Shown one piece after another: positions 54,301 to 62,394 of a stretch of DNA of 64,000 nt. The stretch is from contig NC_080543.1 in the NCBI RefSeq assembly GCF_028640845.1, forward strand, positions 4,913,959 to 4,977,958, written 5' to 3'. A program made the translations under genes and the position numbers. Every line of letters begins with the position of its first letter. Within the stretch, counting starts at the first letter, position 1. The notes under the pieces are model-generated. The model was not told the origin of the DNA. It did no database searches and saw nothing but the letters and a program-made list of their open reading frames with translations. The DNA comes from Ahaetulla prasina. Its lineage: Eukaryota; Chordata; Lepidosauria; Squamata; Colubridae.

Positions 54301-56206
54301 ATCCAAGAACGACGTCCAGAACCCAGCCTCAGAAGAAAGCCGAGAGGAGCCAACCGACGACGACGTCCCGTTAACCCAAGAAGAGCGGGAAAACAAAGAT
54401 TACCTCAAGTCGTTATTTGAGATTTTAATTCTCATGGGCAAACAAAACATCCCTCTGGACGGCCACAACGCCGACGAGCTTCCCGAAGGAATTTTCACCC
54501 CGGATAATTTCCAAGCCCTCTTGGAATTCCGGATCAATTCGGGAGACGAAGTTCTGAGGAAACAATTCGAGACCACGGCCGTAAACCTGGCTTATTGCTC
54601 CAAAACCCAACAGAAGCAAATGCTGGAGATTTGTGAGAATTGCGTGCGGGAAGAAATGCTGAGGGAAGTCAGGGACTCTCAGTTTTTCTCCATCGTCACC
54701 GACGAAGTGGTGGACTTGGCCGGCGAGGAACACTTGCCCATCCTGGTGAGATTTGTGGACGACGCTCACAACTTGCGAGAAGAATTCGTCGGCTTCTTAC
54801 CTTACGAAGCCGACCCGGAAATCTTAGCGGTGAAGTTCCACACCACCGTTACCGAAAAGTGGGGCTTAAACATGGAGTATTGTCGAGGTCAGGCCTACGT
54901 CGTCTCCAGCGGGTTTGCTTCTAAAATGAAGACCGTGGCCACGAGGATTTTGGAAAAGTATCCTCAGGCCATTTACACGTTGTCTTCTTCGTGTGCCTTG
55001 AACATTTGGTTAGCCAAATCGGTTCCCGTTCTGGGCATTTCGGTGGCGCTGGGAACCATGGAGGAGGTCTGTTTGTTCTTCTTGCAGTCCTCTCAGATGT
55101 CAGCCGGGTTGGACAACATCCTCTCCGTCCTCTTTCACAACAGCGAGGAGAAAGGGAATTCGCTGAAGGAGATTGCCCGTTCTCACTGGACGGGACGCCA
55201 CGACAGCTTTGAGATCGTGGTTGACCTTCTCCAAGCTCTGGTGCTCTGCTTGGACGGCGTCAACGACACTTCCGTGGCGTGGAACAGCTCCCTGGTGGGA
55301 CAAGCGAACATCCTCTCCATGGCCCTGGCGAATTTTGACTTCGTGGTCACGGTCGTCATCATCAAGAACGTTCTCTCGTTCACCAGAGCTTTTGGGAAGA
55401 ACCTCCAGGGCCAAACGTCCGACGTTTTCTTCGCGGCCAGCAGCTTGACCGCCGTCCTTCATTCCCTTAACGAGGTGATGGAGAACATTGAGGTGTATCA
55501 CGAGTTCTGGTTTGAGGAAGCCACCAACTTGGCTTCCAAGTTGGACCTCCCTATTAAATTGCCCGGGAAATTTTGTCGAGCCCAACAGGGAAATATGGAT
55601 TCTGAGATCACTCCGGAGAATTACTACAAAGAAGCTCTCAGCATCCCGACGGTGGAACACATCATCCAAGAGTTGAAAGATATCTTCTCAGAACAGCACT
55701 TGAAGGCCCTCAAGTGCTTGTCTCTAGTGCCTTCGGTCATGGGGCAGCTCAAATTCAATACCTCCGAGGAACATCACGCCGATATGTACAAGAACGACCT
55801 CACGAACCCGGATACCTTGTCGGCGGAGCTTCACTGCTGGAGAATCAAGTGGAAACACCGCGGGAAGGACATCGAGCTCCCTACCACCATCTACGAGACC
55901 CTCCACCTGCCGGACATCAAGTTTTTCCCCAACGTCTACTCCTTGCTGAAGGTCCTTTGCATCCTGCCCATCATGAAAGTGGAGAACGAGAAGTTCGAGA
56001 TCGGCAGGCGGCGTCTGAAGGCCTACCTCAAGAACACGGTGACCGAGCAACGCTCCAACAACCTGGCCCTGTTGAACATAAACTTTGACATCAAACACGA
56101 CTTGGATTTGATGGTGGACACTTATATGAAACTCTATCCGGAGAAAGCCGAATTTCAAGAGGAGTTTCTTCCCCCTCGCAATTCCGAAGAGGTCCAAGAG
56201 ACTTAA
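42997..56206 (+). CDS. THAP12: THAP12 (PRKRIR), THAP-domain protein with hAT-transposase-like body; complete, 5 coding exons
   Basis: Exons are 42997-43085, 48046-48166, 48412-48519, 51829-51865 and 54264-56206: 2,298 nt, 765 residues (the human protein is about 761). An N-terminal C2CH THAP zinc finger uses C5, C10, C58 and H61, with Trp34 and the AVPTIF box at 81-86. An acidic linker (about 110-165) follows, then a long hAT-like transposase body and a C-terminal hATC dimerisation-like segment (about 674-743). Known in mammals as a regulator of the P58IPK/PKR stress pathway; sequence-specific DNA binding is expected from the THAP domain. Start chosen from the family N-terminus MPNFCAAPNC with A at -3. 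An in-frame ATG at 42895 with no stop between would add 34 residues, but looks like leader. Intact, no frameshift. Confidence 0.96.
43306..44480 (+). promoter_or_regulatory. Array of about 19 ACTACA...CCAT motifs in THAP12 intron 1
   Basis: Sites of the type ACTACAATGCCCATT recur every 30-100 bp: near 43311, 43451, 43505, 43584, 43621, 43675, 43765, 43802, 43891, 43934, 43972, 44024, 44069, 44113, 44142 and 44188 on the plus strand, and 44267, 44321 and 44459 on the minus strand. Three alternating core types occur (AATGCCCAT, ATAGTCCAT, AGTGCCCAT). A larger unit of about 145-170 bp repeats. The core resembles the ZNF143/THAP11 (SBS) consensus ACTACAATTCCCA. Function is inferred. Confidence 0.6.
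44600..44680 (+). repeat. tRNA-like SINE head
   Basis: TAGCTCGGTGGTTAAAGACG and CGCGTTCGAGTCCCGCG are A- and B-box-like. No tRNA cloverleaf closure or anticodon arm could be confirmed, and no SINE body follows. Confidence 0.45.
44682..45418. mobile_element. Pogo-like MITE with a 335-bp insertion
   Basis: Left part CAGGTAGTTCCTCGACGTAA to about 44893; right part from about 45236 to AATCAAAGACTACCTGG. The insertion (44895-45232) carries AATAAAAC and LTR-like phrases (TTTGAGGCTTCAGCGTTGCC...GGAACCCTGACA); its family is not identified. Confidence 0.55.
45420..46155 (+). mobile_element. tRNA-derived SINE split by a solo LTR
   Basis: The SINE parts (about 45420-45440 and 45964-46155) match the SINE at 39908: CAGTTCGAAAGCAGGCAAAT and CCGCCTGACCACGGAAAATG. 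Confidence 0.65.
45441..45958 (+). mobile_element. Solo LTR with 5-bp target duplication CCACC
   Basis: TGTTGTGTCTGCACCCCCC to GGGGGACAGAACA. CCACC stands at 45436-45440 and 45959-45963. A TATAAAAG box at about 45758 sits in the U3/R position. Same family as 14300-14808. Confidence 0.88.
46239..46592. mobile_element. Pogo-like MITE, right end lost
   Basis: AGTTCTCGACTTAGCCACCG at the left; the internal phrases TTGCCAAGTGTCTGAACTTT and TCAGGTGACCATAGG follow. The foldback element at 46595 cuts its right end. Confidence 0.55.
46595..47780. repeat. Foldback element split by a solo LTR
   Basis: Left arm AGACAACTGGACTTCCTTTG...AGAAGCTTCTTCGG and right arm GAAGAAGCTTCTTGGATGGG...AAGTCCAGCTGCCTCCTGG. 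The spacer contains the LTR at 46760 and small repeats with GGAACTGCAGAAATATCCTG. Confidence 0.6.
46760..47390 (+). mobile_element. Solo LTR with 5-bp target duplication GAGTC
   Basis: Starts TGTTGTGACTCATCC and ends GGGACACGACA; TGTTGTG/CACGACA form the short LTR terminal inversion. GAGTC is duplicated at 46755-46759 and 47391-47395. TATATAAAG at about 47178. 631 bp, no internal genes. Confidence 0.9.
47785..47905. mobile_element. Pogo-like MITE right-end fragment
   Basis: GGGGATGCTGCAAGGTTGTA...CGTAAGTGAAGGACTCCCCG, broken by a C run at 47831-47843. Confidence 0.5.
48046..48166 (+). CDS. THAP12: THAP12 coding exon 2 (THAP domain, residues 30-70)
   Basis: Codes CQRWVENCRRVDLEDKTPDQ, then LNKHYRLCAEHFETSMICRS. 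It supplies the invariant Trp34 and the second zinc pair C58 and H61. A long poly-T tract and GGCAG acceptor precede it; the donor is GTAAGT. Confidence 0.94.
48412..48519 (+). CDS. THAP12: THAP12 coding exon 3 (residues 71-106)
   Basis: 36 whole codons: SPYRTVLRDNAVPTIFDL, then TSHLNNPHSRHRKRIKEL. It contains AVPTIF, the conserved box closing the THAP fold. The acceptor follows a pyrimidine tract of more than 150 bp (48240-48411); the donor is GTAGGT. Confidence 0.94.
48700..48835 (+). repeat. Pyrimidine and (TTTA)n low-complexity run
   Basis: (CTTC/CCCT)n, (CATA)n and (TTAT)n in series directly before the LINE tail. Confidence 0.9.
48836..50284 (-). pseudogene. L2/CR1-group LINE, C-terminal reverse transcriptase and 3' tail (broken)
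   Basis: Minus-strand pieces in order: DPFQSGFRPGYSTETALVAL, LVLLDLSAAFDTIDHGILLR, RYQLYADDTQLYFSHG (YADD catalytic motif), then SRLDYCNALTWGSLEG. They are in different frames, so the RT is frameshifted. The 3' end is TTTATACC.GCCCTTCTCC complement, i.e. GGGAGAAGGGCGG.ATA, shared with several SINEs. The largest LINE fragment in the window, in THAP12 intron 3. Confidence 0.85.
50285..50640. repeat. Pyrimidine run and (ACAT)n
   Basis: CTTCC-rich 50287-50410 and (CATA)n near 50415-50430 and 50610-50636. The middle (50440-50600) has no recognised element. Confidence 0.7.
50641..50942. mobile_element. GAACCGG-type element
   Basis: AGGGGTGGAATGTTACCGG at the left, CCGGTTTGGATTTCACCAC at the right, with repeated GAACCGGTAGT inside. 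Same family as 30590-32620 without the minisatellite. Confidence 0.6.
50943..51828 (+). other. THAP12 intron 3, mostly unique, with (TA)n
   Basis: A (TA)n run lies at 51332-51358. The rest shows no recognised repeat or extra exon; the segment directly precedes exon 4. Confidence 0.5.
51829..51865 (+). CDS. THAP12: THAP12 coding exon 4 (37-nt microexon-like, residues 107-119)
   Basis: Very short exon coding SEEEIRTLKQQK plus one base. The acceptor is TTGTTCTAG and the donor GTAAGT. Skipping it would shift the frame, so it is needed for the full protein. Confidence 0.9.
51906..52178. repeat. Foldback element expanded into tandem 66-bp units
   Basis: Starts CAGGGGTCTGCAAACTTGG and ends CCAAGTTTGCAGACCCCTG (inverted). 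Between them GAACTCTGGGAGTTGAAGTC + CACAAGTCTTAAAAAGC is repeated about four times. It begins 40 bp after THAP12 exon 4. Confidence 0.85.
52380..53003 (-). pseudogene. Tc1/mariner-type element, internally deleted
   Basis: Termini CAGTGGCCAAAATCGTGGAA and TACAATTTTGGCCACTACTG are inverted repeats; a second inverted pair AGCTAATAACACCACTTTTT extends them. The minus strand encodes WPGNSPDLHPMENLWSPLKK and VHSTGRRCKAVIHANG, the C-terminal end of a DDE transposase. The N-terminal part and the first catalytic Asp are missing. Confidence 0.8.
53225..53950 (+). repeat. Pyrimidine-only (CTTC/CTTT)n tract in THAP12 intron 4
   Basis: About 720 bp, nearly all C and T. A unit of roughly 245 bp recurs (CCTGCCTTCTGCCCTCCCTC at about 53480 and 53740). 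The 306-codon frame over it is an artefact. Confidence 0.93.
53950..54170 (+). mobile_element. SINE of the VNTR-forming family, single unit
   Basis: GAGCCAATCCCCAGGAGATG, TCTAGTCCCGCCTTTGGCAT, then tail CACCTCACAAGGTTGTTGTG and TTGAGTTATTTTAAAGTAAT. Here the internal segment is not expanded. It ends about 95 bp before THAP12 exon 5. Confidence 0.65.
54264..56206 (+). CDS. THAP12: THAP12 terminal coding exon (residues 119-765)
   Basis: 1,943 nt open to TAA at 56204-56206. An acidic linker (EESREEPTDDD) is followed by YLKSLFEILILMGKQNIPLD, the usual beginning of the hAT-like body, and by segments such as FSIVTDEVVDLAGEEHLPIL and FEEATNLASKLDLPIKLPGK. The C-terminal part has the hATC-like pattern LLKVLCILPIM...RRRLKAYLKNT...NLALLNI. 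The large intronless body exon is in keeping with descent from a transposase. Opposite-strand open frames here are shadows. Confidence 0.96.
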
Positions 56207-57335
56207 CCGAAACGAGGGGTTAAGGTGGACCACCGGCATGGTTGAGATAACATCATTTGGCCTTCTAAACAATAATAATAATAATAATAAGGGTCCATTC
56301 AGCATTCCCACTTGAAGTACAACGTCAGCGTAGAGCCCCTTAACGTCGTAGGCCTGTCGTGAAAGCAGCCGCAGATAATTTACCCAGTTCTATTTTTGCA
56401 GCTGAGCTTTATATGTTCTCTGAGCATATTATAAGGCCTTCCTTGGTTTATTGCCAAGAAAAGCCAGTTCTTAAAAGGAAAAAAAAAAGTGTGTATTGAT
56501 TGTTAATTTCTTCCCTCTGTCCCCAAATTCCAAGGCCAAGAAAGAAGGATGTAATTTTGACCTAAGCTATGCTGTGGAGGTGTACTTTTCCATCTCTTGA
56601 ACCCTTTGCTAAGAGTGGGGAGGGGGGGGAATGGTCTTGGTCCAATCTTGGTCACTTTAAGAACTGGTGGACTTCAACTCCCAGAATTCCCCAGCCACGG
56701 CTGAGGCATTCTGGGAGTTGAAGTCCACCAGTCTTTAAGTCTGGGAGTTGGAAGTCCAAAAGTCTTAAAAGTGACTTAAGGTTGGACATCCACTAGTCTA
56801 TACCGAGGTTTTTTTTAAATCTAGGGACTGACCCGGTTAGCTGAACTAAAGTTATCATTTCTACGAGGCTTCTCATGTTATTTCGGAAAAAGAAATTTCC
56901 GGAATCCGGGATTGTTTTCAGAATTGCAGCTCCCTTTATTAATCGAGGGTTTGGTTGACTTGTTCTTCTCGGTCCCTTTTCCAACCGATTTGAACCCATC
57001 CAGGAGACTGTGGGTTTTGTTTTTTTCCTCCTTCCACAAATGAATTAATGTCTTTTATGAAAACTAAGGCTTTGTAAGCGGCTAAAACCGATGGCCAGCT
57101 AGGTTTATTCTTTATTTTTCTGATGAATTACCAGTGATTTCCACGATAACTTGAGAAACGAGCAAACAATGGGCTCTTAAATTTGGAAAGTTTTTTTTTT
57201 TTTTAAATGTAGAATTGCTACCAAAAACTTTTTGGAAATATTTTTGGCCAAAACAAAAAGAAGAGGGGAAAAATGATTTTTTTTTTTTTGGTATAGTTTC
57301 TTTCCATGCAGAAATAAAATGTGAATTTGCTATTG
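56207..57335 (+). other. THAP12: THAP12 3'UTR with poly(A) signal
   Basis: After the TAA there is about 1.1 kb without further coding potential. AATAAA stands at 57313-57318 and is followed by a GT-rich stretch (57330-57360), a plausible cleavage context. The UTR carries an (AAT)n run near 56270-56290 and an inverted pair of TTCAACTCCCAGAATTCC-type arms at about 56660-56725. The end is an estimate. Confidence 0.6.
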
Positions 57336-57344
57336 TGGTCTGAG

Positions 57345-57470
57345 CCATTGGTTGTAGTGGTAAAAGATTCGCTGTCTTTCTAATTGGGCTTGGAAGCTAA
57401 ACCGGGGCGTGGCTCGTTTAACACCTGGATGGGAGACCATGGTTTATCTTGGAAGTAAAATTTCCTAACT
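57345..57470 (+). repeat. 5S rRNA-derived repeat head
   Basis: GGAAGCTAAACCGGGGCGTG and ACACCTGGATGGGAGACC align with the internal control region and 3' part of 5S rRNA. The 5' third is diverged, so a pseudogene or a 5S-type SINE, not a functional 5S gene. Confidence 0.55.
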
Positions 57471-57477
57471 GGTATAA

Positions 57478-57800
57478 AATGGTAAAGGTATAGGTTCCCC
57501 TTGCACATATGTGCTAGTCGTTCCTGACTCTAGGGGGCGGTGCTCATCTCCGTTTCAAAGCCGAAGAGCCAGCGCTGCCCACGTCTCCGTGGTCATGTGG
57601 CCGGCATGACTCAACGCCAAAGGTGCACGGAACGCTGTTCCTTCCCACCAAGGTGGTCCCTATTTTTTCTACTTGCATTTTTACATGCTTTCGAACTGCT
57701 AGGTTGTCAGAAACTGGGACAAGTAACGGGAGCTCACCCCATTACACGGCAGCACTAGGGATTCGAACCGCCGAGCTGCCGACCTTTTTATCAACAAGCT
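57478..57800 (-). mobile_element. tRNA-derived SINE with intact CTAGGGGGCGG core
   Basis: AAAGGTATAGGTTCCCCTTG and GACTCTAGGGGGCGGTGCTC to GGGATTCGAACCGCCGAGC, the reverse of the SINE at 39908. Confidence 0.8.
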
Positions 57801-58020
57801 CACATCGATAATCCTTGACATATGACCATGATGGAGCCCAGAACTATGATCATAAATTTTTGGTCATTAATTCAGTGGCTCACCAAAAGATGGTTATAGG
57901 GTGGTGGGGGGAGGTGCTCAGCCACGGAACCTCAAATCTGGGTTGTAGATACCTCATTTTGGATCCGTCTTAATTTTGAACGGTTGCTAAGCAACCTGTC
58001 GTAAGTGGAGGACTCCCTGT
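57800..58020. mobile_element. Pogo-like MITE, shortened
   Basis: TCGATAATCCTTGACATATG to CGTAAGTGGAGGACTCCCTG with an internal deletion. Confidence 0.5.
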
Positions 58021-58154
58021 ATCATTGCCCCCAAAACAACAAAGATGTCATAAAATCACTTAGAAGTTGCGTTCAACCCCAAGAGGATTATTATTATTAT
58101 GTTTTGTAATGATCAAGCCTTTTTCTGCAATCTGGCCAGCTTGCATTCTCAAAC

Positions 58155-58245
58155 TAAGCCAGGGGTCTCCAACCTTGGTCCCTTTAAGGCTTGTGGACTT
58201 CAACTCCTTAAAGGGACCAAGGTTGGAGACCCCTGATCTAAGCTA
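58155..58245. repeat. Foldback element, short
   Basis: CAGGGGTCTCCAACCTTGGT and ACCAAGGTTGGAGACCCCTG, perfect 20-bp terminal inversion around TTCAACTCC. Confidence 0.8.
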
Positions 58246-58249
58246 TTTC

Positions 58250-58515
58250 AAGGCTCCAAAGCACCTGAAGGCAGGACAAGAAGTAAGAGGTGGAAGATCA
58301 TTAAAAACAGACCCAACCTAGAACTAAGGAGAAATTTCCTGACAAGTTAGAACAATTCATCAGCGGAACTCCTTGCCTCCAGAAGTTGGGGGTGCTCCAA
58401 CACTGCAGGTTTTAAAAAAGAAATTGGACAACCACCGGTCTGAAATGGTTTAGGGCTTCCTGCTTGGGCAGGGGGGTTGGACTAGAAGACCTCCAAGGTC
58501 CCTTCTAACTCTTGT
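58250..58515 (+). mobile_element. CR1 LINE 3' fragment
   Basis: GCACCTGAAGGCAGGACAAG...CTAGAAGACCTCCAAGGTCC, the usual RT end and tail. 58552-59080 holds no recognised element apart from a possible CR1-like phrase at 58905-58950. Confidence 0.7.
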
Positions 58516-58537
58516 TATACTGATTTTATCAAACGAA

Positions 58538-58551
58538 CCACTAGATGGCGC
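58538..58551 (+). promoter_or_regulatory. CTCF-type motif (plus strand)
   Basis: CCACTAGATGGCGC, a full match to the CTCF core, just beyond a CR1 fragment and about 1.2 kb past the THAP12 poly(A) signal. It points away from the site at 30350, so the two flank THAP12 in divergent orientation. Confidence 0.5.
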
Positions 58552-59084
58552 CAGAGTACCATCTCTCAACTCACAAGCTTGATTTTGTAAATTTCTATAT
58601 TTTTTAAAAAATTCTGTTTTAAATAAAATAAATCTTTTTTCCTTCTTCTTCTCCTCCGCTAGGTTTCTGCTCACTACGTTCCCGTATTTGGAGACGTTGC
58701 ATAATAACAAGGGGGAAATCCAAGCAAAATTAATTGGATCCCCTTTCTTGGAAAATTCCAGTGAGATATAAAACTTTCAAGGGGATTTTAGCTCAAAAAC
58801 CGTCTGTTATCTCAAGGAATGGGTCACGCCCACGACCCTCCTGTTTTATATTAGTTTATGCAGCTTCTTCCCCTTTGTTATCATCTTACGATTGAATTAT
58901 AGGTTGGTGGAGTTGGAAGGGGCCACCGAGATCACTTAGTCCACCCCTCAAACGTACAGACCTCCTCTCCCAGATCTCCATTGATGGAGGACCCAACCAA
59001 TATCTGAAAGAACCTCCTTTGCTCAGTCCTGGGATTTTAATTATGATTTTACTTGGAAATTTTAATTTCTAGGTCAGAATTTCT

Positions 59085-59640
59085 CAACCTTGCCCACTTT
59101 ATGAAGTATGGACTTCAACTCCCAGAATTCCCCAGCCAGCATGGATGGATGGATGGATGGATAGGGAATTCTGGGAGTTGAAGTCCACCCTTTCTTAAAA
59201 TGGCCACGGTTGAGAAACAAAGTGATTTAAAAACATGTTGAAAAACGGGACTAAATGAATTTTTCTCTGTGGACTTTTGGAAAACAAAGAAGTCGCGGAA
59301 CATTCTGGACCGTCTGAACCAGGGGTCTCCAACCTTGGTCCCTTGTAAGACTTGTGGATTTCAACTCCCTGGGAGTTGAAGTCCACAAGTCTTAAAGGGA
59401 CCAAGGTTGGAGACCCCTGGTCTGAACAACCATACTGTAAATTAGGAGTTCCAGCGAGGCCCAGCTTCTGGTGCGAGATGCCGTGCGTTGCCATCTCACA
59501 ACATCTGCAAGGCCTGTTAATATCCAGTTTCTAGCCAGCTTCATGTGTCCCAATGATTTCTACGACGGGTGGATCTGATCTCCCAGAATTCTCAGCGTTG
59601 GCCTTGTGGCTATGGAATTCTGGGAGTTGTAGGCCCCCTA
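59085..59640. repeat. Three foldback elements of the CAACTCCCAGA family
   Basis: 59085-59215 (with a (GGAT)n centre), 59318-59424 (CAGGGGTCTCCAACCTTGG to CCAAGGTTGGAGACCCCTG) and 59575-59635 (CCCAGAATTC/GAATTCTGGG). Confidence 0.7.
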
Positions 59641-59893
59641 TCTGGAATTTGCATTGGAAACAGTGGTTAGAATCCACCAATGGGGATTTTTGAGTGAACT
59701 ATTAAAAAGCACCTAATAACTTCCACATTAATTCTGTTGACCAGAATTGACAGTCCGAGTCACCTGGTATGGAGCCACCCATGATGTCATTGCACATCTA
59801 TGATGTCACTGCACCCGCCATGACACCCTGGACTTCACTTGTCCTAGGTTGCATTAACGGAAGGATAAGATCAAGATCACGCAAAGTGTTAAT

Positions 59894-60281
59894 ATAGGTA
59901 GTCCTCGACTTACGACCCACAATTGAGCCCAACATTTTTCTGGCTAAGTGAGGCGGTTGTTAAAGTGAACGTTGCCCCGTTTTACGACCCTCCTTGCCAC
60001 TGTTCTTAAGCGAATCGCTGCAGTTGTTAAGTTAGACACACGGAGGTTAAGTGAATCCGGCTTCCCCATTGTCTTTGTCAGAACGTCGTAAAAGGAGATC
60101 GCAGGAACCCCGGGACCGACCGTCATAAATATGAGTCAGCTGCAAAGCATCTCAGTTTGGATCACGTGACCATCGGGATGCTGCAGTGGTTGTAAGCGTG
60201 AAAAACGGTCGTAAGTCACTTTTCAGCGCCGTAACTTCAAACGGTCACTAAATGAACTGTTGTAAGATGAGGACTACCTGT
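59894..60281. mobile_element. Pogo-like MITE, best preserved copy
   Basis: ATAGGTAGTCCTCGACTTAC to AAGATGAGGACTACCTGTG with all internal phrases in order; useful as a reference for the family. About 390 bp. Confidence 0.7.
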
Positions 60282-60282
60282 G

Positions 60283-60772
60283 CCATTTTATAATGCCTTG
60301 ATGAGACCATACTTGGAATACGGGTCCAGTTTTGGTTGCCATTATATAATGAACATGTTTAGACGCTAGAAAGAGTGCAGAGAAGAGCAACCAAGAGGAT
60401 TAGGGGACTGGAGGCGAAAACATACAATGAAGGGTTGCAGGAATTGGGGATGTCTAATTTAATGAAAAGAAGGACTAGGGGAGACATGATAGCATCTTCC
60501 AATATGTGAGGGGCTGCTCCAGAGAAGAGAGGGTCAACCTATTCTCCAAAGCCCCTGAAGGCAGGACAATGGATGGAAACTAATCAATGAGAGAAGCAAC
60601 CTAGAACTAAGGAGGAATTTCCTGACAGAACAATTAACCAGTGGAACAGCTTGCCTCCAGAAGATGTAGGTGTTCCATCGCTGGAGGTTTTCAAAAAACA
60701 GACTGGACAACCATTTGACCAACATGATATAAAGTCTCCTGCCTTGAGCATGGGGTTAGTCTAGAACAGCGG
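60283..60772 (+). mobile_element. CR1 LINE 3' fragment
   Basis: TGAGACCATACTTGGAATAC onward encodes the RPYLEYGSSFG...[16 protein letters not shown] end of CR1 reverse transcriptase, with small deletions, and ends near GGGGTTAGTCTAGAACA. Confidence 0.75.
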
Positions 60773-61470
60773 TTACCAACCGGTGGTCCGCGAGAAAATA
60801 TTGGTGGTCCGCAGAAAAATTGTTTGCATTTTTTATATTGCACTAAATCAGGGGTCTTCAAACTACAGTCCCTGGGCTGGATACGTGCAATGAATGCTTT
60901 TGTTGCTGCAGAGAGTCTCCCCCTTCGGGGTCTTTTTTGTGGGTTGGAGGGGGACAGAAATTCTGACTTGGGGTCTGCTTCAGCCTCCTGGTGGGGGGCT
61001 TTGGGCAAAGGCTGGAGGGAAGTGCTGCTGGTGGCGAAGAGCCGGAGAGCCTCGTTCCAGTGGGACTGCATCATGGCCTGGAACTGGCTGACCATCTCAG
61101 CCCGTTGAGCCTCCAGGCGCCGGTACCTGGCCTTGCACTCCCCGCAGGTCTTCCCTCTGCTTGGAAAGCCTATGCTCCTAGTCCTCAGTGAGGTGCTTCT
61201 GCTGAGCCTCCTCAGTCAGATCCAATTTGAACTAAGCTGTTTTGCCAATTCTCTCGTGGTGGCTGCTTAGCTTAGAGAGGAGGGGCAAGTAGAGGCTGGT
61301 GAGGCGCCCCTTGATGTGAGTGACATCGAGTTGGCCACGCCCACCCAGTCACATGACCATCTAGCCACGCCTACCCAGCTGGTCATTAAGCAGATCTTAT
61401 TAAATCCGTGGGATTTAAAATTATGAATTTAGTGGTCCCTGAGGTCCGAAAGGTTGGGGACCCCTGGAAT
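60772..61470. mobile_element. hAT-type remnants
   Basis: AGCGGTTACCAACCGGTGGT near 60773, CAGGGGTCTTCAAACTACAG near 60850, and CCGAAAGGTTGGGGACCCCT at 61446. The minus-strand frame between (AMMQSHWNEALRLFATSST) is short and resembles repeat-derived sequence, not a recognised host gene. Confidence 0.45.
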
Positions 61471-62040
61471 AGAATAGAATACATTACAATACAATACAAT
61501 ACAATACAGAATGAATAGAAAACAATACAATACAATACAATACAATACAAAATGAATAGAATAAAATAGAATAGAATAGAATAGAATAGAACAGAACAGA
61601 ACAGAACAGAACAGAATAGAATAGAACAGACTAGGATAAGGTAGGGTAGAATAGAATAGAATAGAATAGAATAGAATAGAATAGAATAGAATAGAATAGA
61701 ATAGAATAGAATAGAATAGAATAGAATAGAATACAATACAATACAATACAATACAATACAATACAATACAATACAATACAATACAAAATGAATAGAATAA
61801 AATAGAATAGAATAGAATAGAACAGAACAGAACAGAATAGAATAGAACAGACTAGGATAAGGTAGGGTAGAATAGAATAGAATAGAATAGAATAGAATAG
61901 AATAGAATACAATACAATAGAATACAATACAATACAATACAATACAATACAATACAATACAATACAATACAATACAATACAGAATGAATAGAATAGAGTA
62001 GAGTAGAGTAGAGTAGAATAGAATAGAATAGAATAATAAC
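61470..62040 (+). repeat. Mixed (AATAG)n/(AATAC)n/(AACAG)n array
   Basis: Alternating blocks of AATAC, AATAG and AACAG with the marker AGACTAGGATAAGGTAGGGT at about 61627 and 61849. The roughly 220-bp spacing shows a higher-order repeat. Long minus-strand frames are artefacts. Confidence 0.92.
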
Positions 62041-62084
62041 TTTATTGTCACTTTGTACACTAATCGGCATACATTAAAATGAAA

Positions 62085-62275
62085 TTTCGTTGCATACAGC
62101 TACTAACAAGCTACTAAGTTAAGTTACTAACTTAAACAATTGCAGTGATTCACTTAACACCTGTGGCAAGAAAGGCTATGAATGGGGCAAAATTCATTTA
62201 ACAAACGTCTCACTTAGTAACAGAAATTTTGTCCGAAATTGCAATCGTAAGCCGACGTCCACCTAAACTGAGTGG
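62085..62275. mobile_element. Pogo-like MITE internal fragment
   Basis: TTGCAGTGATTCACTTAACA, GCAAGAAAGGCTATGAATGG and CAATCGTAAGCCGACGTCC. Confidence 0.45.
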
Positions 62276-62286
62276 GAAGACCTTAT

Positions 62287-62293
62287 ATCATTT

Positions 62294-62392
<99 letters not shown>

Positions 62393-62394
62393 TT
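62287..62394 (+). repeat. (TTTA)n microsatellite
   Basis: About 26 TTTA units at the tail of the following LINE. Confidence 0.97.

Noticed and set aside
55100..56311. Minus-strand frames of 189 and 195 codons opposite THAP12
   Set aside because: Shadows of the long conserved THAP12 exon; no independent family signature.
61386..61388. Host gene in the 134-codon minus-strand frame at 60691-61095
   Set aside because: It spans a CR1 end and hAT remnants and has no recognised domain or splice support.
61386..62070. 224-codon minus-strand frame
   Set aside because: Translation of AATAG/AATAC pentamers (YCIVL/YSILF repeats).
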